Positions 16,501 through 23,755 of a stretch of DNA of 25,494 bases are shown here, one piece after another. This DNA is from an uncultured Ignavibacteria bacterium (GTDB lineage: Bacteria > Bacteroidota > Ignavibacteria > Tepidaquicellales > Tepidaquicellaceae): positions 1 to 25,494 of the forward strand of contig CALEVL010000248.1 of the NCBI GenBank assembly GCA_937924675.1. The letters run 5' to 3'. Below the pieces are notes generated by a model. The model was not told the DNA's origin. It was given only the letters and a program-made list of their open reading frames with translations, and made no database searches. The position numbers and the translations under genes are program-made. Numbering within the stretch: position 1 is the stretch's first letter; every line of letters begins with the position of its first letter.

Positions 16501-17170
16501 GATCTGTCTGGTCAGTAGTATTTGCCTGATATGAAGCTGTTATATCAACAGCTCCATTTATCTTAAGATTGAATGTTGGCGGTCCGAAGATACTTTCTGA
16601 CTCGAATGGAAGCGGAATAGTTATGTCTGTGAACTTCTCAAAAAGCTTCGAGAGGTCATCCTGCGAACTCCCCCGAAACCTTTCCGCTACAATTCCTGAA
16701 AAAGCTTTGGAAGTGTTCACTTCAGAAACAGCTGCTAAATATGCAGTCATAGGAACAACAAGCGGAGCGCGGATGGGTTCACCATCAAAAGATTCAGTAA
16801 CAACCACATTGCCATCCTGATCAAATCCTACACTGGTTGCAATGAGAGCAGAACTGCCAAGAAGGAATGGTGATGTTTTATTTTTTACAGAAGTACCGTA
16901 AGAGTATTCTGGCGAATACTTAAAGTATTTTATCCGGGCAGTTGAATCTACCGGCAGAAGATTTGTGGAGTCCTGAGCAAGAAGCGAGTCTTGCTGAGTT
17001 GCTTGAGATGTATCCTGTTGATTTAATTTATAGTTTACATTGCCGCCAATACGATCTCTTCTTCCTTGAGAAAAAGAAACATTGTTAATTGCGAAGAGAA
17101 TTATTATAATTGACAAAACAAAAGAAGACTTCTCAAAGAAACTCTTCTGTATTGGGGAGCAAAGATCCAA
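10565..17170 (-). CDS. sprA: SprA/Sov-like type IX secretion outer-membrane translocon
   Basis: SprA is the giant 36-strand outer-membrane barrel through which the type IX secretion system exports cargo; in gliding flavobacteria it is needed for motility. The 2201 residues are near the family size (about 2300-2500). A signal peptide occupies 1-35 (hydrophobic FVLSIIIILFAI at 17-28). SprA family segments are seen: FGPPTFNLKINGAVDITASY, NIDADYNTQRLFDFENQLKL, and SSQALFGVKGEFQLGSL near the N-terminus, then IPDDNNEAVAYIDDMEGAKK near residues 810-830, followed by long Asn/Ser-rich beta strands to the end. The start is a TTG; no ATG or GTG precedes the signal peptide core. Other T9SS genes are not in the window. 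Confidence 0.93.
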   Translation of the reverse strand: MDLCSPIQKSFFEKSSFVLSIIIILFAINNVSFSQGRRDRIGGNVNYKLNQQDTSQATQQDSLLAQDSTNLLPVDSTARIKYFKYSPEYSYGTSVKNKTSPFLLGSSALIATSVGFDQDGNVVVTESFDGEPIRAPLVVPMTAYLAAVSEVNTSKAFSGIVAERFRGSSQDDLSKLFEKFTDITIPLPFESESIFGPPTFNLKINGAVDITASYQANTTDQTDLSGFGNSNNSINFKQEVQLTAKGRVGDKLNIDADYNTQRLFDFENQLKLRYDGYADEVIKKIEGGNVSLETRSGLIGSSQALFGVKGEFQLGSLALSTVVSQKKSKTEVKDFSFGAQEQAYTIQVWDYSDNHYFLDTIYKQSFIDYYNNSILTSTTDSLQIDDLTFEVWVQADVTFSGYRRAGLHTDLEKLPQSGKYADSLKIVPNPVQGLRSYGIVRKLSTSEYTLNKYAGFVSLKISLPENYFVGIAYRRTVTGEQYGTISSDSGANGDDTLVLKMIKVDNLTPANTLAWELKMRNIYRLPVSRVAREGFEFDIKFQDNGVYNPTFPPALQINSSLITILGLDKFSIGRTGTPDNKFDYIPGLTIDPENGFVIFPTLKPFLTVLQEYNANGRTIDSSYWYPEIYTDLKSNSRQLPNANDYRIDGKARGDAAVSNTINLGFNIVQGSVVIKVGNIELTPNIDYTVDYTTGTVVIRNTSALQSKDLKVSYETNDLFTLASKTFLGLRGDYKISDKSSIGFTFVNLKQETLNDKVRIGEEPTNNSMFGVDFQTEIPVNFLTGLVNLLPGYNTRQPSSISVRGEIAAIAPDPNTKKSEIPDDNNEAVAYIDDMEGAKKVISLGGTYNSWTMSSVPLDESIGPRDSLRLKFAKKGKLKWYNIPNGDLLTNIYPNKDVQTTQNTITPLYIVYDPSRRGNYNYNGSYDSIQNKATTWNGVMKYLNTTSNDLVNENINFIEFNMRVENLNSVTRNGKLVIDLGSISQDAIPNGDLNTEDSLGNGELRLQDDLGLDYLTDQQELDVYNQLNGTSLTLQQLPDPALDNNNTSGIFSVETINGTQNNIQFEGGRRPDTEDLNRTNSVRNPNDYFQFEVSLDTLNNPYIVGTGKDGWHQYKIPLSEYVNQYGNAVFTNVQFARMWMTNLTDTVRLNLYDINLTGNQWVKANKLDTTYSISTVSIEENSKIYQSPVAGDVLRQTIRGQNNVDTKSNEASLALQVSNLTTGVRKTARKDFSAVPLDMFNYRSMKLFVNGDPSFNYTSEQVYDATMIVRFGNDSNNYYEYRAPVHPDVRPGQPWDSLNNVTINFADLTRIKLARDSANVPVSIPVPNGPPGSEYRVFGNPDLKSIREIILGVEKNRTALNSAISGSVWFNELRLVNVIDNEGVAFNFNANVKLADLMDLNFAMARTDPYFHSLDGRFGTRNTGLSWDFSATVYADRLINNLITSVFSESWGNFLTLPITFRHSENLSEPQYFPGTDIELDKAAEQKYLTVLAETGDPEQAQIASDNVKTEAQTLIVRNNIALNNVGFNFPGGFFLTKNIINALRFNFNADFGGSRDVTYENKDDFRYNGGVSFATDFGLSDILHLNIGNLLPLGERYAGAKLYFCLPFIPLAPLFAKSFSALVDFNRSRAESKQRKFAEEDLPSRQFIANRGFRFDWKFIENWIVDLNGSYDFRAGSDLTDLETTNDSIANQRPNDEIFDDIFFNEGLINFGEDLDYSQNIAFNPSFNLPLIDKFVSLTGNYNVRYGWINPNQISNVGSNVGYSNTINASAIFKLNELFSLFSGDGTESGGLKAVGMRRDSVPEQPGNKQTIANILKAIVSFVPKDISMTFTQTNNVTNGGVGGLPGFGNFWFYPSSKDEYGPSRLYQLGFSLDPGSRAPNLSQISDNYTSGNEVSLTSTINPLFPEAITMSLTFRKSWGFTNNLFYTSDALGQVGSPTSKTSSTFTGNSIFFGGDVSAFSFEYDPNNSAQNRRNLTEAFESQISSFPFPNWNLSISGLEKFPLFSQFANSVTLENAFISEYKESRSVDINSYDIPNAQSVTQAFSPLIGMNINFKDVLAGSLTAALRLSSGTTNNLNPIGASIQTVNTSEWSLNMNFTKSGFNIPLFGLALQNDISFALTISRTNNEPVLYEYATGLSREVPGNGSRITQVNPSVQYSLSSKVTMQLFYKYIKTNPLGQTVTTIPRTTNEGGLNVRIAIQ

Positions 17171-17319
17171 GTTGTTACTCTGTAAGTATTTTAATTCAAA
17201 AATTGTAAAAATCCGCGATAATTTCTATGTTTGATTTGAAAATTTATTTTCTGAACATCGACTAATCCTTACCGATTTCAGCCTCATTTCAGTTTTTTTC
17301 TCCATTGTTTGGTTTCAAG

Positions 17320-17325
17320 TATAAT
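17320..17325 (+). promoter_or_regulatory. Candidate -10 box for the peptidase-propeller-barrel gene
   Basis: TATAAT matches the -10 consensus exactly and lies 20 bp before the ATG at 17346. The -35 region 17-19 bp upstream is only a T-rich run (17292-17299), so recognition may depend on an activator or an extended T tract. The 175-bp gap also has to serve divergent sprA, for which I see no convincing promoter. Confidence 0.3.
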
Positions 17326-17345
17326 TATTAACAAATTAATTTTCA

Positions 17346-20300
17346 ATGTTCAAGACAAGATTTTTCTTAACTGTCATAACGTTCTTTTTGCTCTGCTTTC
17401 AGTCAGGGGAAAAGGCATTTGCACAATTTGAGCCTCACCCGGAACTTGACTGGCAAACAATTGAAACAGATCACTTCTTTGTTCACTATCATACAGGAGC
17501 AGAGAGAACGGCTAATACAATCGCGAAGATTGCAGAGGAGATTTATGGACCAATCACTTCTTTGTATAATTATGTACCGGATCAGAAAGTGAGTTTTATT
17601 GTTAATGATGCCTCAGACATAGCCAATGGTGCTACGGATTACTTTGGGAACAGGATTGAGATATATGCATCGGCTCTCGACTATGATCTTAGAGGAACTC
17701 ATAACTGGCTTCGCAATGTAATAACACACGAATACACGCACGCTATTCAAGTTCAAGCCGCCCTCAAGTATGGCAGAAAAATGCCAGCTGTTTATCTCCA
17801 ATGGCTTGGCTATGAAAATGAAATCAGACCTGACGTGCTTTATGGATATCCTAATGCAATAGTATCCTATCCGCTTTCCGGTGTTGGAGTACCCGCATGG
17901 TTTGCAGAAGGCACGGCACAATATCAGAGACAACAGTTGGCCTACGAGCATTGGGACTCACACAGAGACATGATCCTGAGAAGCTATATACTCGGAGACA
18001 ATCTTCTGACTTGGAATGAAATGGGACAGTTTTCCTCGATAACCAGTCTTAAGGCTGAATCAATATACAACCTTGGATATGCCCTTACAAGATATATTGC
18101 TGAAAAATACGGTGAAGATAAACTGAGAGAAATTACAGACAACCTGGGAGACCTTGGCAACTTCAGCGTTGACCGTGCAATTGAAAAATCATTGAAGAAA
18201 GATGGCAAGACCTTATACAATGAATGGAAGACTTATCTTCAGAACGACTATGATCTGAGATTAGCTGATGTAAGGAAAGATAAGATCGAAGGTGAGTTGA
18301 TTGAAAAGAAGGGTTTTGCAAACTACTACCCGCAATTCTCTCCTGATGGAAAAAAGATAGCATATCTTTCAAATCAGGATTATGATTACGGCTCAACCGG
18401 ATTGAGAATTTATGATGTTAAGACTAAGAAATCTGAAGGAGCAACAGCACCTGTTTCGACAAACTACAGTTGGTCACCTGACAGCAAGAAAATAATTTAT
18501 GCAAAGAGAAACTCCCCTGCCACTCTTTACGGAACGGTCATATACGATATTTATGAATATGATCTTAAGTCTGAAGAAGAGAAACAATTGACAAATGATA
18601 TGCGCGCTTTCTCTCCATCATATTCAAGTGACGGTAAATCAATAGTTTTCATTGTAAACAAGGACGGTACTTTAAATCTTAAGATTGCCAACTCCAGTGG
18701 AAAGAATGCAAAAGCTCTGACTTCTTTCGAAAACGGAGAACAAGTTTACAACCCAAAATTCAGTCCTGACGGAAAGAGGATATTGTTTGACTATGCTTAT
18801 GAAGAGTATCGAAAGCTTGCAAGTATTGATATTGCGACAGGCGAAATGACATTCATACTAGATGAGCCCGGAATTGATTACAGAAATCCGGTAATGTCAA
18901 AGGACGGCAAGAAATTGTATTATGCTTCAAACAAGACCGGGATATTCAACATCTATTCGTTGGATATGGAGAATAAAAATACACGTCAGATCACTAATGT
19001 GCTGGGAGGTGCGTTCATGCCTTCTATTGACAGTGCAGGCAATCTGGCATACGCAACATATACTTCTACCGGTTACAAAATAGCTTTGCTGAAGGATTTC
19101 AATGAGAAGGATCCTTCTATTGTTGGTGCATACAAGAGACCTGATCAGCGATTAAAGAAGTATGCATCTCAAGACACATTATCAGCGGGAAGTCAGTTTA
19201 ACTGGAAGTCGCTGAACAACTACAATGACAAGAATATTCCTGAGCTATCCAGCAAACCGTACAAATCACAATTCACATCTTTGTCATTTATACCTGTCAT
19301 TAGGTTTGATACATATCAAAGGAGAGACAAGTTCAACTTCTTCGAAGCGATCAAGCCCGGATTATATATTTATTCAAATGAGATTATGAGCAGGCTCTCG
19401 TTCTTTGGAGGTGCTGCAATTAACATCAAGGGTGAGCGAGATCTGTTTTTGCAATTCATGTATGATAATGGATTTCCCTTTTTCAAAGATTTCTTCACTA
19501 AGGAGTTGAAGTTCCTGCCAAAACTTTCGTTGGATGCCTATAACACAACTCGGCTTTCTGACGCAGAGCTTGTTGCCGGTCTTGACACGATTGATGTAGG
19601 CCTTACATATAATTTGCTGTCCTTTGATTTCGGAATGGCGTTCAATGCGATCAATCTGAATCATAATTTCCGTCTTGGAGCTGCTTACTCGAATTATCAA
19701 TATTCGCTTGATGCATTTGCAATTCCGCAAAGCGGGATCTCTGTCAGATCTTCGAACGAGACCTACTTTAAGGCGTGGGATCTTTCATTCAAGTATGACT
19801 TCGAAGAATATTATCCCACAAAAAATACAGACATAAACCCGATTGGCAGAAAGGTTCAGATACTTTATAATTACGAAATGAGTGAGATCAATCCTTCGCT
19901 TGTGGTAAACGATGACGGCACAGTAAGCACAAACTTTGAGAAAAGAAATCTTAATAAGCTCTACGGAACCTGGACAGAATCATTTGGGCTGTTCAATAAT
20001 TTGCACTCACTTTCATTTAGGCTTACGGGTGCAACGATTTTTGGTCCTCCTGTAGAAGACTTCTACAACTTCTATGTTTCCGGACTTCCCGGTATGAAGG
20101 GATATCCTTTCTATTCACTTGGCGGAGGAAGAATGGCGTCAATAAATATGACATACAGATTTCCTCTCATTTCAAGAATAGACACAAGGATTTCTCCTCT
20201 CTATCTGGACAAGCTTTACTTCTCAGTCTACGGTGACTACGGAAATGCCTGGAACGGCAGCGATGTTACTTTAGCAGATTTTAAATCTGATATAGGGGCT

Positions 20301-20465
20301 CAGATAAGATTGCAGGCAGTTTCATTTTATGTTTTCCCAACAAGCATTTTCTTTGATGCAGCTTATGGGTTAAACCGTTTCACAGAGATTTATCAGAACA
20401 CTCCTTCAACTTACGGACAGGAATGGAACTTTTACTTTGGAGTTCTCTTCGGTTTTGATTTGTAA
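17346..20465 (+). CDS. Secreted gluzincin peptidase-TolB propeller-Omp85-like barrel protein
   Basis: This 1039-residue protein is a probable outer-membrane-anchored metallopeptidase. A signal peptide (1-26, ending AFAQ) leads into a peptidase MA-like domain with the zinc motif HEYTH at 128-132 and a third ligand E188 in WFAEGTAQY. Five WD40-like/PD40 motifs follow: FSPDGKKIAY (330), WSPDSKKIIY (375), YSSDGKSIVF (425), FSPDGKRILF (471) and MSKDGKKLYY (516), forming a TolB-like propeller. Residues about 640-1039 are beta-barrel-like; GMKGYP (916-921) resembles the Omp85 RGF/RGY motif, followed by TYRFPL and a typical aromatic C-terminus. ATG start. Divergent from sprA. Substrate unknown; no T9SS sorting domain is visible. 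Confidence 0.82.
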   Translation: MFKTRFFLTVITFFLLCFQSGEKAFAQFEPHPELDWQTIETDHFFVHYHTGAERTANTIAKIAEEIYGPITSLYNYVPDQKVSFIVNDASDIANGATDYFGNRIEIYASALDYDLRGTHNWLRNVITHEYTHAIQVQAALKYGRKMPAVYLQWLGYENEIRPDVLYGYPNAIVSYPLSGVGVPAWFAEGTAQYQRQQLAYEHWDSHRDMILRSYILGDNLLTWNEMGQFSSITSLKAESIYNLGYALTRYIAEKYGEDKLREITDNLGDLGNFSVDRAIEKSLKKDGKTLYNEWKTYLQNDYDLRLADVRKDKIEGELIEKKGFANYYPQFSPDGKKIAYLSNQDYDYGSTGLRIYDVKTKKSEGATAPVSTNYSWSPDSKKIIYAKRNSPATLYGTVIYDIYEYDLKSEEEKQLTNDMRAFSPSYSSDGKSIVFIVNKDGTLNLKIANSSGKNAKALTSFENGEQVYNPKFSPDGKRILFDYAYEEYRKLASIDIATGEMTFILDEPGIDYRNPVMSKDGKKLYYASNKTGIFNIYSLDMENKNTRQITNVLGGAFMPSIDSAGNLAYATYTSTGYKIALLKDFNEKDPSIVGAYKRPDQRLKKYASQDTLSAGSQFNWKSLNNYNDKNIPELSSKPYKSQFTSLSFIPVIRFDTYQRRDKFNFFEAIKPGLYIYSNEIMSRLSFFGGAAINIKGERDLFLQFMYDNGFPFFKDFFTKELKFLPKLSLDAYNTTRLSDAELVAGLDTIDVGLTYNLLSFDFGMAFNAINLNHNFRLGAAYSNYQYSLDAFAIPQSGISVRSSNETYFKAWDLSFKYDFEEYYPTKNTDINPIGRKVQILYNYEMSEINPSLVVNDDGTVSTNFEKRNLNKLYGTWTESFGLFNNLHSLSFRLTGATIFGPPVEDFYNFYVSGLPGMKGYPFYSLGGGRMASINMTYRFPLISRIDTRISPLYLDKLYFSVYGDYGNAWNGSDVTLADFKSDIGAQIRLQAVSFYVFPTSIFFDAAYGLNRFTEIYQNTPSTYGQEWNFYFGVLFGFDL

Positions 20466-20494
20466 TTGAATCAGTGGCGAGGGATTGCTATTTT
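20466..20494 (+). promoter_or_regulatory. Promoter of tRNA-Arg
   Basis: TTGAAT (20466-20471) and TATTTT (20489-20494) with 17-bp spacing lie immediately after the preceding gene's stop. Transcription would begin near 20501, just before the mature tRNA end at 20504. This is the same -35 sequence and spacing as the ffh candidate. Confidence 0.5.
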
Positions 20495-20503
20495 GCAACT
20501 TTC

Positions 20504-20577
20504 GCGCCCGTAGCTCAATCGGATAGAGCAACAGCCTTCTAAGCTGTAGGTTACTGGTTCGATTCCAGTCGGGCGTA
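20504..20577 (+). tRNA. tRNA-Arg (anticodon TCT)
   Basis: A full cloverleaf folds: acceptor GCGCCCG (20504-20510) with CGGGCGT (20570-20576, one terminal G-U), D stem GCTC/GAGC, anticodon stem ACAGC/GCTGT with loop CTTCTAA, anticodon TCT at 20538-20540, a 5-nt variable loop, and T stem ACTGG/CCAGT with loop TTCGATT. The discriminator is A; CCA is not encoded (CAA follows). It reads AGA and AGG codons, which are common in the neighbouring genes, so it is an important tRNA here. It stands alone rather than in an array, with its own promoter and terminator. Confidence 0.97.
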
Positions 20578-20585
20578 CAAAATAC

Positions 20586-20618
20586 AAAAGCCTGCTTCAT
20601 AGCAGGCTTTTTGTTTTT
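20586..20618 (+). terminator. Strong terminator after tRNA-Arg
   Basis: AAAAGCCTGCT (20586-20596) pairs perfectly with AGCAGGCTTTT (20601-20611) around a TCAT tetraloop and runs into TTTGTTTTT. It starts 8 nt after the tRNA 3' end. The A-run on the 5' side could let it work in both directions. Confidence 0.88.
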
Positions 20619-20713
20619 ATCACAATCCAAAAAAGAAGTCTTTATTTGGATCCGATATTTCCCAAAACACTTGGATCAACAAGAATCAGATAACTCAAAC
20701 TGATTTCTTTCAA

Positions 20714-20749
20714 TAAAAAAATGCGGGTATCTGAATATCCTACCCGCAT
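20714..20749 (-). terminator. Terminator of the accA-murA-pccB operon
   Basis: ATGCGGGTA (20721-20729) and TACCCGCAT (20741-20749) form a perfect 9-bp stem with an 11-nt loop. On the minus strand it is followed by TTTTTTTATT (complement of 20711-20720), about 34 bp after the carboxyltransferase stop. Between this and the tRNA terminator (20619-20713) I see nothing recognisable. Confidence 0.85.
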
Positions 20750-20782
20750 TCTTATTAGTCTTTGAGTTTCTATAACCTGAAA

Positions 20783-22324
20783 CTACAGAGGTATGTTGCC
20801 GTGCTTCTTTTTCGGATTTGTGTCAACTTTGTTTTCAAGAAGCTCAAAGTAATAAATCAACTTCTTCCTCGTTTGGCTTGGTTCAATTATATCATCAATA
20901 AATCCTCTTTCTGCGGCAAGATATGGATTTGCAAATTTTTCAGTGAATTCTGCTACTTTTTCGGCGAGAGCTTTTACTTTATCTTCAGAGGCATCAATAT
21001 CTTTTTTGAAAATAATCTCTGCCGCACCCTGAGCTCCCATTACGGCTATTTCAGCAGTTGGCCATGCAAGATTTATGTCACCCCTAACATGTTTTGAATT
21101 CATGACATCATAAGCTCCACCATATGCTTTCCTTATAATCACTGTAACTTTGGGTACAGTAGCTTCACAAAAAGCATACAAGAGCTTTGCTCCGTGCCTT
21201 ATCACACCTCTCCATTCCTGATCTGTTCCCGGTAGAAATCCCGGAACATCTTCTAGTACAAGTAACGGAATGTTGAACGCATCACAGAACCTTACAAACC
21301 TTGCGCCTTTGATCGATGAATTCAAATCCAGAACTCCCGCGAGTACAAGCGGTTGATTAGCAACAATGCCGATACTTCTTCCATTGAGTCTTCCGAATCC
21401 AACAACAATATTCTCGGCATACTCTTTATGAACTTCAAAGAAAGTATCTTCATCTATCAAAGCTTCTATTACTTCTTTAATATCATAAGGCTTATTTGGA
21501 TTTTCAGGAATGAATGTATCAAGGAATGAAAGATCTTTGTCTCCTCTGTTATACTCTGTAGAAGGAGCCGTGTCCATGTAATTCAGAGGCAAGAAGGAAA
21601 CAAGTCTCCTGGTCATTTCATATGCTTCTGCTTCATTGTCGGCAGTGAAATGGCTGACTCCGCTTTTGACAGCATGAGTCTTTGCACCGCCGAGATCATC
21701 AAAGGAAACTTCTTCATGTGTTACAGTCTTAACTACATTCGGTCCCGTAACAAACATATATGAGATCTTATCAACCATTAATACAAAGTCTGTAATTGCA
21801 GGAGAGTAAACCGCACCGCCGGCGCAAGGTCCAACGATCAATGATATCTGAGGTATTACTCCGCTGGAGAGTGTGTTACGCAAGAATATGTCTGCATAAC
21901 CTCCGAGTGAAACCACGCCTTCCTGAATTCTTGCTCCACCGCTGTCGTTAATTCCAATTACAGGAACGCCAATCTTCATGGCAAGATCCATCAGCTTCAC
22001 AATCTTCTTTGCATGATATTCTGCAAGCGATCCGCCGTAAATTGTAAAATCCTGAGAGAAAACACATACATCTCTTCCAAAGATTTTTCCGGTTCCGGTA
22101 ATTACACCGTCTGTGTAGAATCTCTGTTTGTCAAGATCAAAGTCATGTGATTGATGCCTTACAAAAATATCTGTTTCGTTAAAACTCCCTTCATCCAAAA
22201 GAAGGTTTATTCTTTCCCTTGCCGTAAGCTTACCTTTCTTATGTTGCGATTCGGTACGTTTGATTCCGCCGCCCAGCAAAGCTTCTTCACGTTTGGATCT
22301 CAGTTCTTCAATTTTCGAGTTCAT
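20783..22324 (-). CDS. pccB: Propionyl-CoA-type carboxylase, carboxyltransferase (beta) subunit
   Basis: It transfers carboxyl from carboxybiotin to an acyl-CoA, most likely propionyl-CoA giving methylmalonyl-CoA. The 513 residues carry both crotonase-like halves. The first oxyanion region is NDSGGARIQEGV (126-137) with GPCAGGAVYSP (165-175); the second is EDVPGFLPGTDQE (358-370) with RKAYGGAYDVMNSKH (398-412). D406 in GGAYDVM matches the aspartate linked to propionyl-CoA preference in Streptomyces PccB, as far as I recall. A methylmalonyl-CoA decarboxylase alpha subunit is an alternative, as the families overlap. No biotin carboxylase or biotin carrier gene is in the window. ATG start, no ribosome-binding site, 66 bp after murA. 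Terminator follows. Confidence 0.88.
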   Translation of the reverse strand: MNSKIEELRSKREEALLGGGIKRTESQHKKGKLTARERINLLLDEGSFNETDIFVRHQSHDFDLDKQRFYTDGVITGTGKIFGRDVCVFSQDFTIYGGSLAEYHAKKIVKLMDLAMKIGVPVIGINDSGGARIQEGVVSLGGYADIFLRNTLSSGVIPQISLIVGPCAGGAVYSPAITDFVLMVDKISYMFVTGPNVVKTVTHEEVSFDDLGGAKTHAVKSGVSHFTADNEAEAYEMTRRLVSFLPLNYMDTAPSTEYNRGDKDLSFLDTFIPENPNKPYDIKEVIEALIDEDTFFEVHKEYAENIVVGFGRLNGRSIGIVANQPLVLAGVLDLNSSIKGARFVRFCDAFNIPLLVLEDVPGFLPGTDQEWRGVIRHGAKLLYAFCEATVPKVTVIIRKAYGGAYDVMNSKHVRGDINLAWPTAEIAVMGAQGAAEIIFKKDIDASEDKVKALAEKVAEFTEKFANPYLAAERGFIDDIIEPSQTRKKLIYYFELLENKVDTNPKKKHGNIPL

Positions 22325-22390
22325 TTTTGTCTTATTATGTTGTCAATTTTCTTTACAGTTATTACAATTATTTATGTTACTTAAATTAGA

Positions 22391-23755
22391 TCAAACTCTT
22401 TCGATGTCAGCTCCAAGTCCCCTAAGTTTTTCGTCAATGTTTTCATAGCCCCTGTCAATATATATGGCACCGTTTACAAGAGATTCACCTTTGGCAATAA
22501 CTCCTGCAATAAGGTAAGAGAAACCCGCTCTGAGATCCGGAACATTAATCTCCGCAGAGTGAAATGGTGTAGGACCCTTTACTACAGCGCTGTGAAAATA
22601 ATGTGTATTTGCAAACCTGCATGTTGCACCGCCTAAACATGTGTCATAGAGTTCTATCTCAGCACCCATTTTTTTCAGTTCGCTTACATATCCAAACCTT
22701 TCCTCATAGACTGTCTCATGAACTATTGACAGTCCATTTGCCTGAGTCATAAGAATTACAAAGGGCTGCTGCCAGTCAGTCATAAATCCGGGATGAACAT
22801 TTGTTTCAATTGCTATTGAATTTAGATCACCGTCATAGAAAAATCTTATACCATTGTCTTTCACTTCATATTTTCCGCCGACTTTTCTAACAGTATTCAG
22901 AAATGTTATCAGGTCATCCTGTATTGCATTCTCAACAAAGACATTTCCGCGGGAAGCAATGCCGGCGCAGGCAAAAGATGCTGCCTGATTCCTGTCCGGT
23001 ATTACATAATGTTCGGCTCCGCTAAGTTTTTCAACTCCTTCAATGGTGATTTTTCTGTCTGTGCTGATCTCAATAATAGCACCCATTTTCTGGAGGAACT
23101 TGATCAAGTCAATGATCTCCGGCTCTACGGCTGCATTTGTTAGTATGGTCCTTCCCTTGGCAAGTGTACTTGCAATGATAATGTTTTCAGTAGCTCCAAC
23201 ACTTGGATACTCAAGCCTGATGTTTTCGCCAACTAGTCTGTCTGATTCCAGCACAAAGTAATCCTCACTCATACTCACTCTGCAACCGAGTTTCTCAAGT
23301 GAATCAATATGAAAATTTACCGGTCTGGATCCGATCCGGCATCCGCCGGGGACAGGAATCTCCGCTTTCCCTGTTCTGTGAAGCAGCGGACCGGCAAGCA
23401 GAATAGCGATTCGTGTCTTATTGCCAAGCTCCTTATCTATCCGGCTGGATGTTACTTCCGGTGTGTGAATTTCAAGAAGATCTTCCTGTGAGATGAACTT
23501 TGCTCCAAACGTTTCACAAATCTGTTTTGTAAGAATCAGATCACTGATCTTATTGGGAGAGTTATGAAGTATGCTTTTCCCGTTTGAAAGAAGTGAGGCA
23601 ACAATAAGTTTTGAAGCAGAATTTTTTGCACCGCTTACCTTCACCGTTCCGGATAAAGGATTTCCGCCCTTTATAAGAAATCGCGAGTTATTTTCCAGAT
23701 CTGATTCTCCGTTTAGTGAGGATGGATTGTCATATTTCTTCGTTAGTCCTTCCAA
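22391..23755 (-). CDS. murA: UDP-N-acetylglucosamine 1-carboxyvinyltransferase (MurA)
   Basis: MurA commits UDP-GlcNAc to peptidoglycan synthesis by adding enolpyruvate from PEP. The protein has the inside-out barrel repeats, K44 in SGAKNSA, and the catalytic cysteine C139 in PVPGGCRIGSRPVNFHI, so it should be fosfomycin-sensitive in principle. Further conserved parts are EYPSVGATENIIIAS, VHPGFMTDWQQPF and VYEERFGYV. At 454 residues it is longer than the usual 418-430 because of about 24 extra N-terminal residues. The start is TTG: an in-frame TGA lies only four codons upstream and there is no ATG before the core. It overlaps the end of accA by 13 bp, suggesting coupled translation. Confidence 0.95.
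   Translation of the reverse strand: MEGLTKKYDNPSSLNGESDLENNSRFLIKGGNPLSGTVKVSGAKNSASKLIVASLLSNGKSILHNSPNKISDLILTKQICETFGAKFISQEDLLEIHTPEVTSSRIDKELGNKTRIAILLAGPLLHRTGKAEIPVPGGCRIGSRPVNFHIDSLEKLGCRVSMSEDYFVLESDRLVGENIRLEYPSVGATENIIIASTLAKGRTILTNAAVEPEIIDLIKFLQKMGAIIEISTDRKITIEGVEKLSGAEHYVIPDRNQAASFACAGIASRGNVFVENAIQDDLITFLNTVRKVGGKYEVKDNGIRFFYDGDLNSIAIETNVHPGFMTDWQQPFVILMTQANGLSIVHETVYEERFGYVSELKKMGAEIELYDTCLGGATCRFANTHYFHSAVVKGPTPFHSAEINVPDLRAGFSYLIAGVIAKGESLVNGAIYIDRGYENIDEKLRGLGADIERV

Noticed and set aside
17346..20465. PorE-type or T9SS-cargo identity for the PD40 protein
   Set aside because: No OmpA-like domain and no C-terminal sorting domain; the C-terminus instead looks like Omp85 barrel strands.
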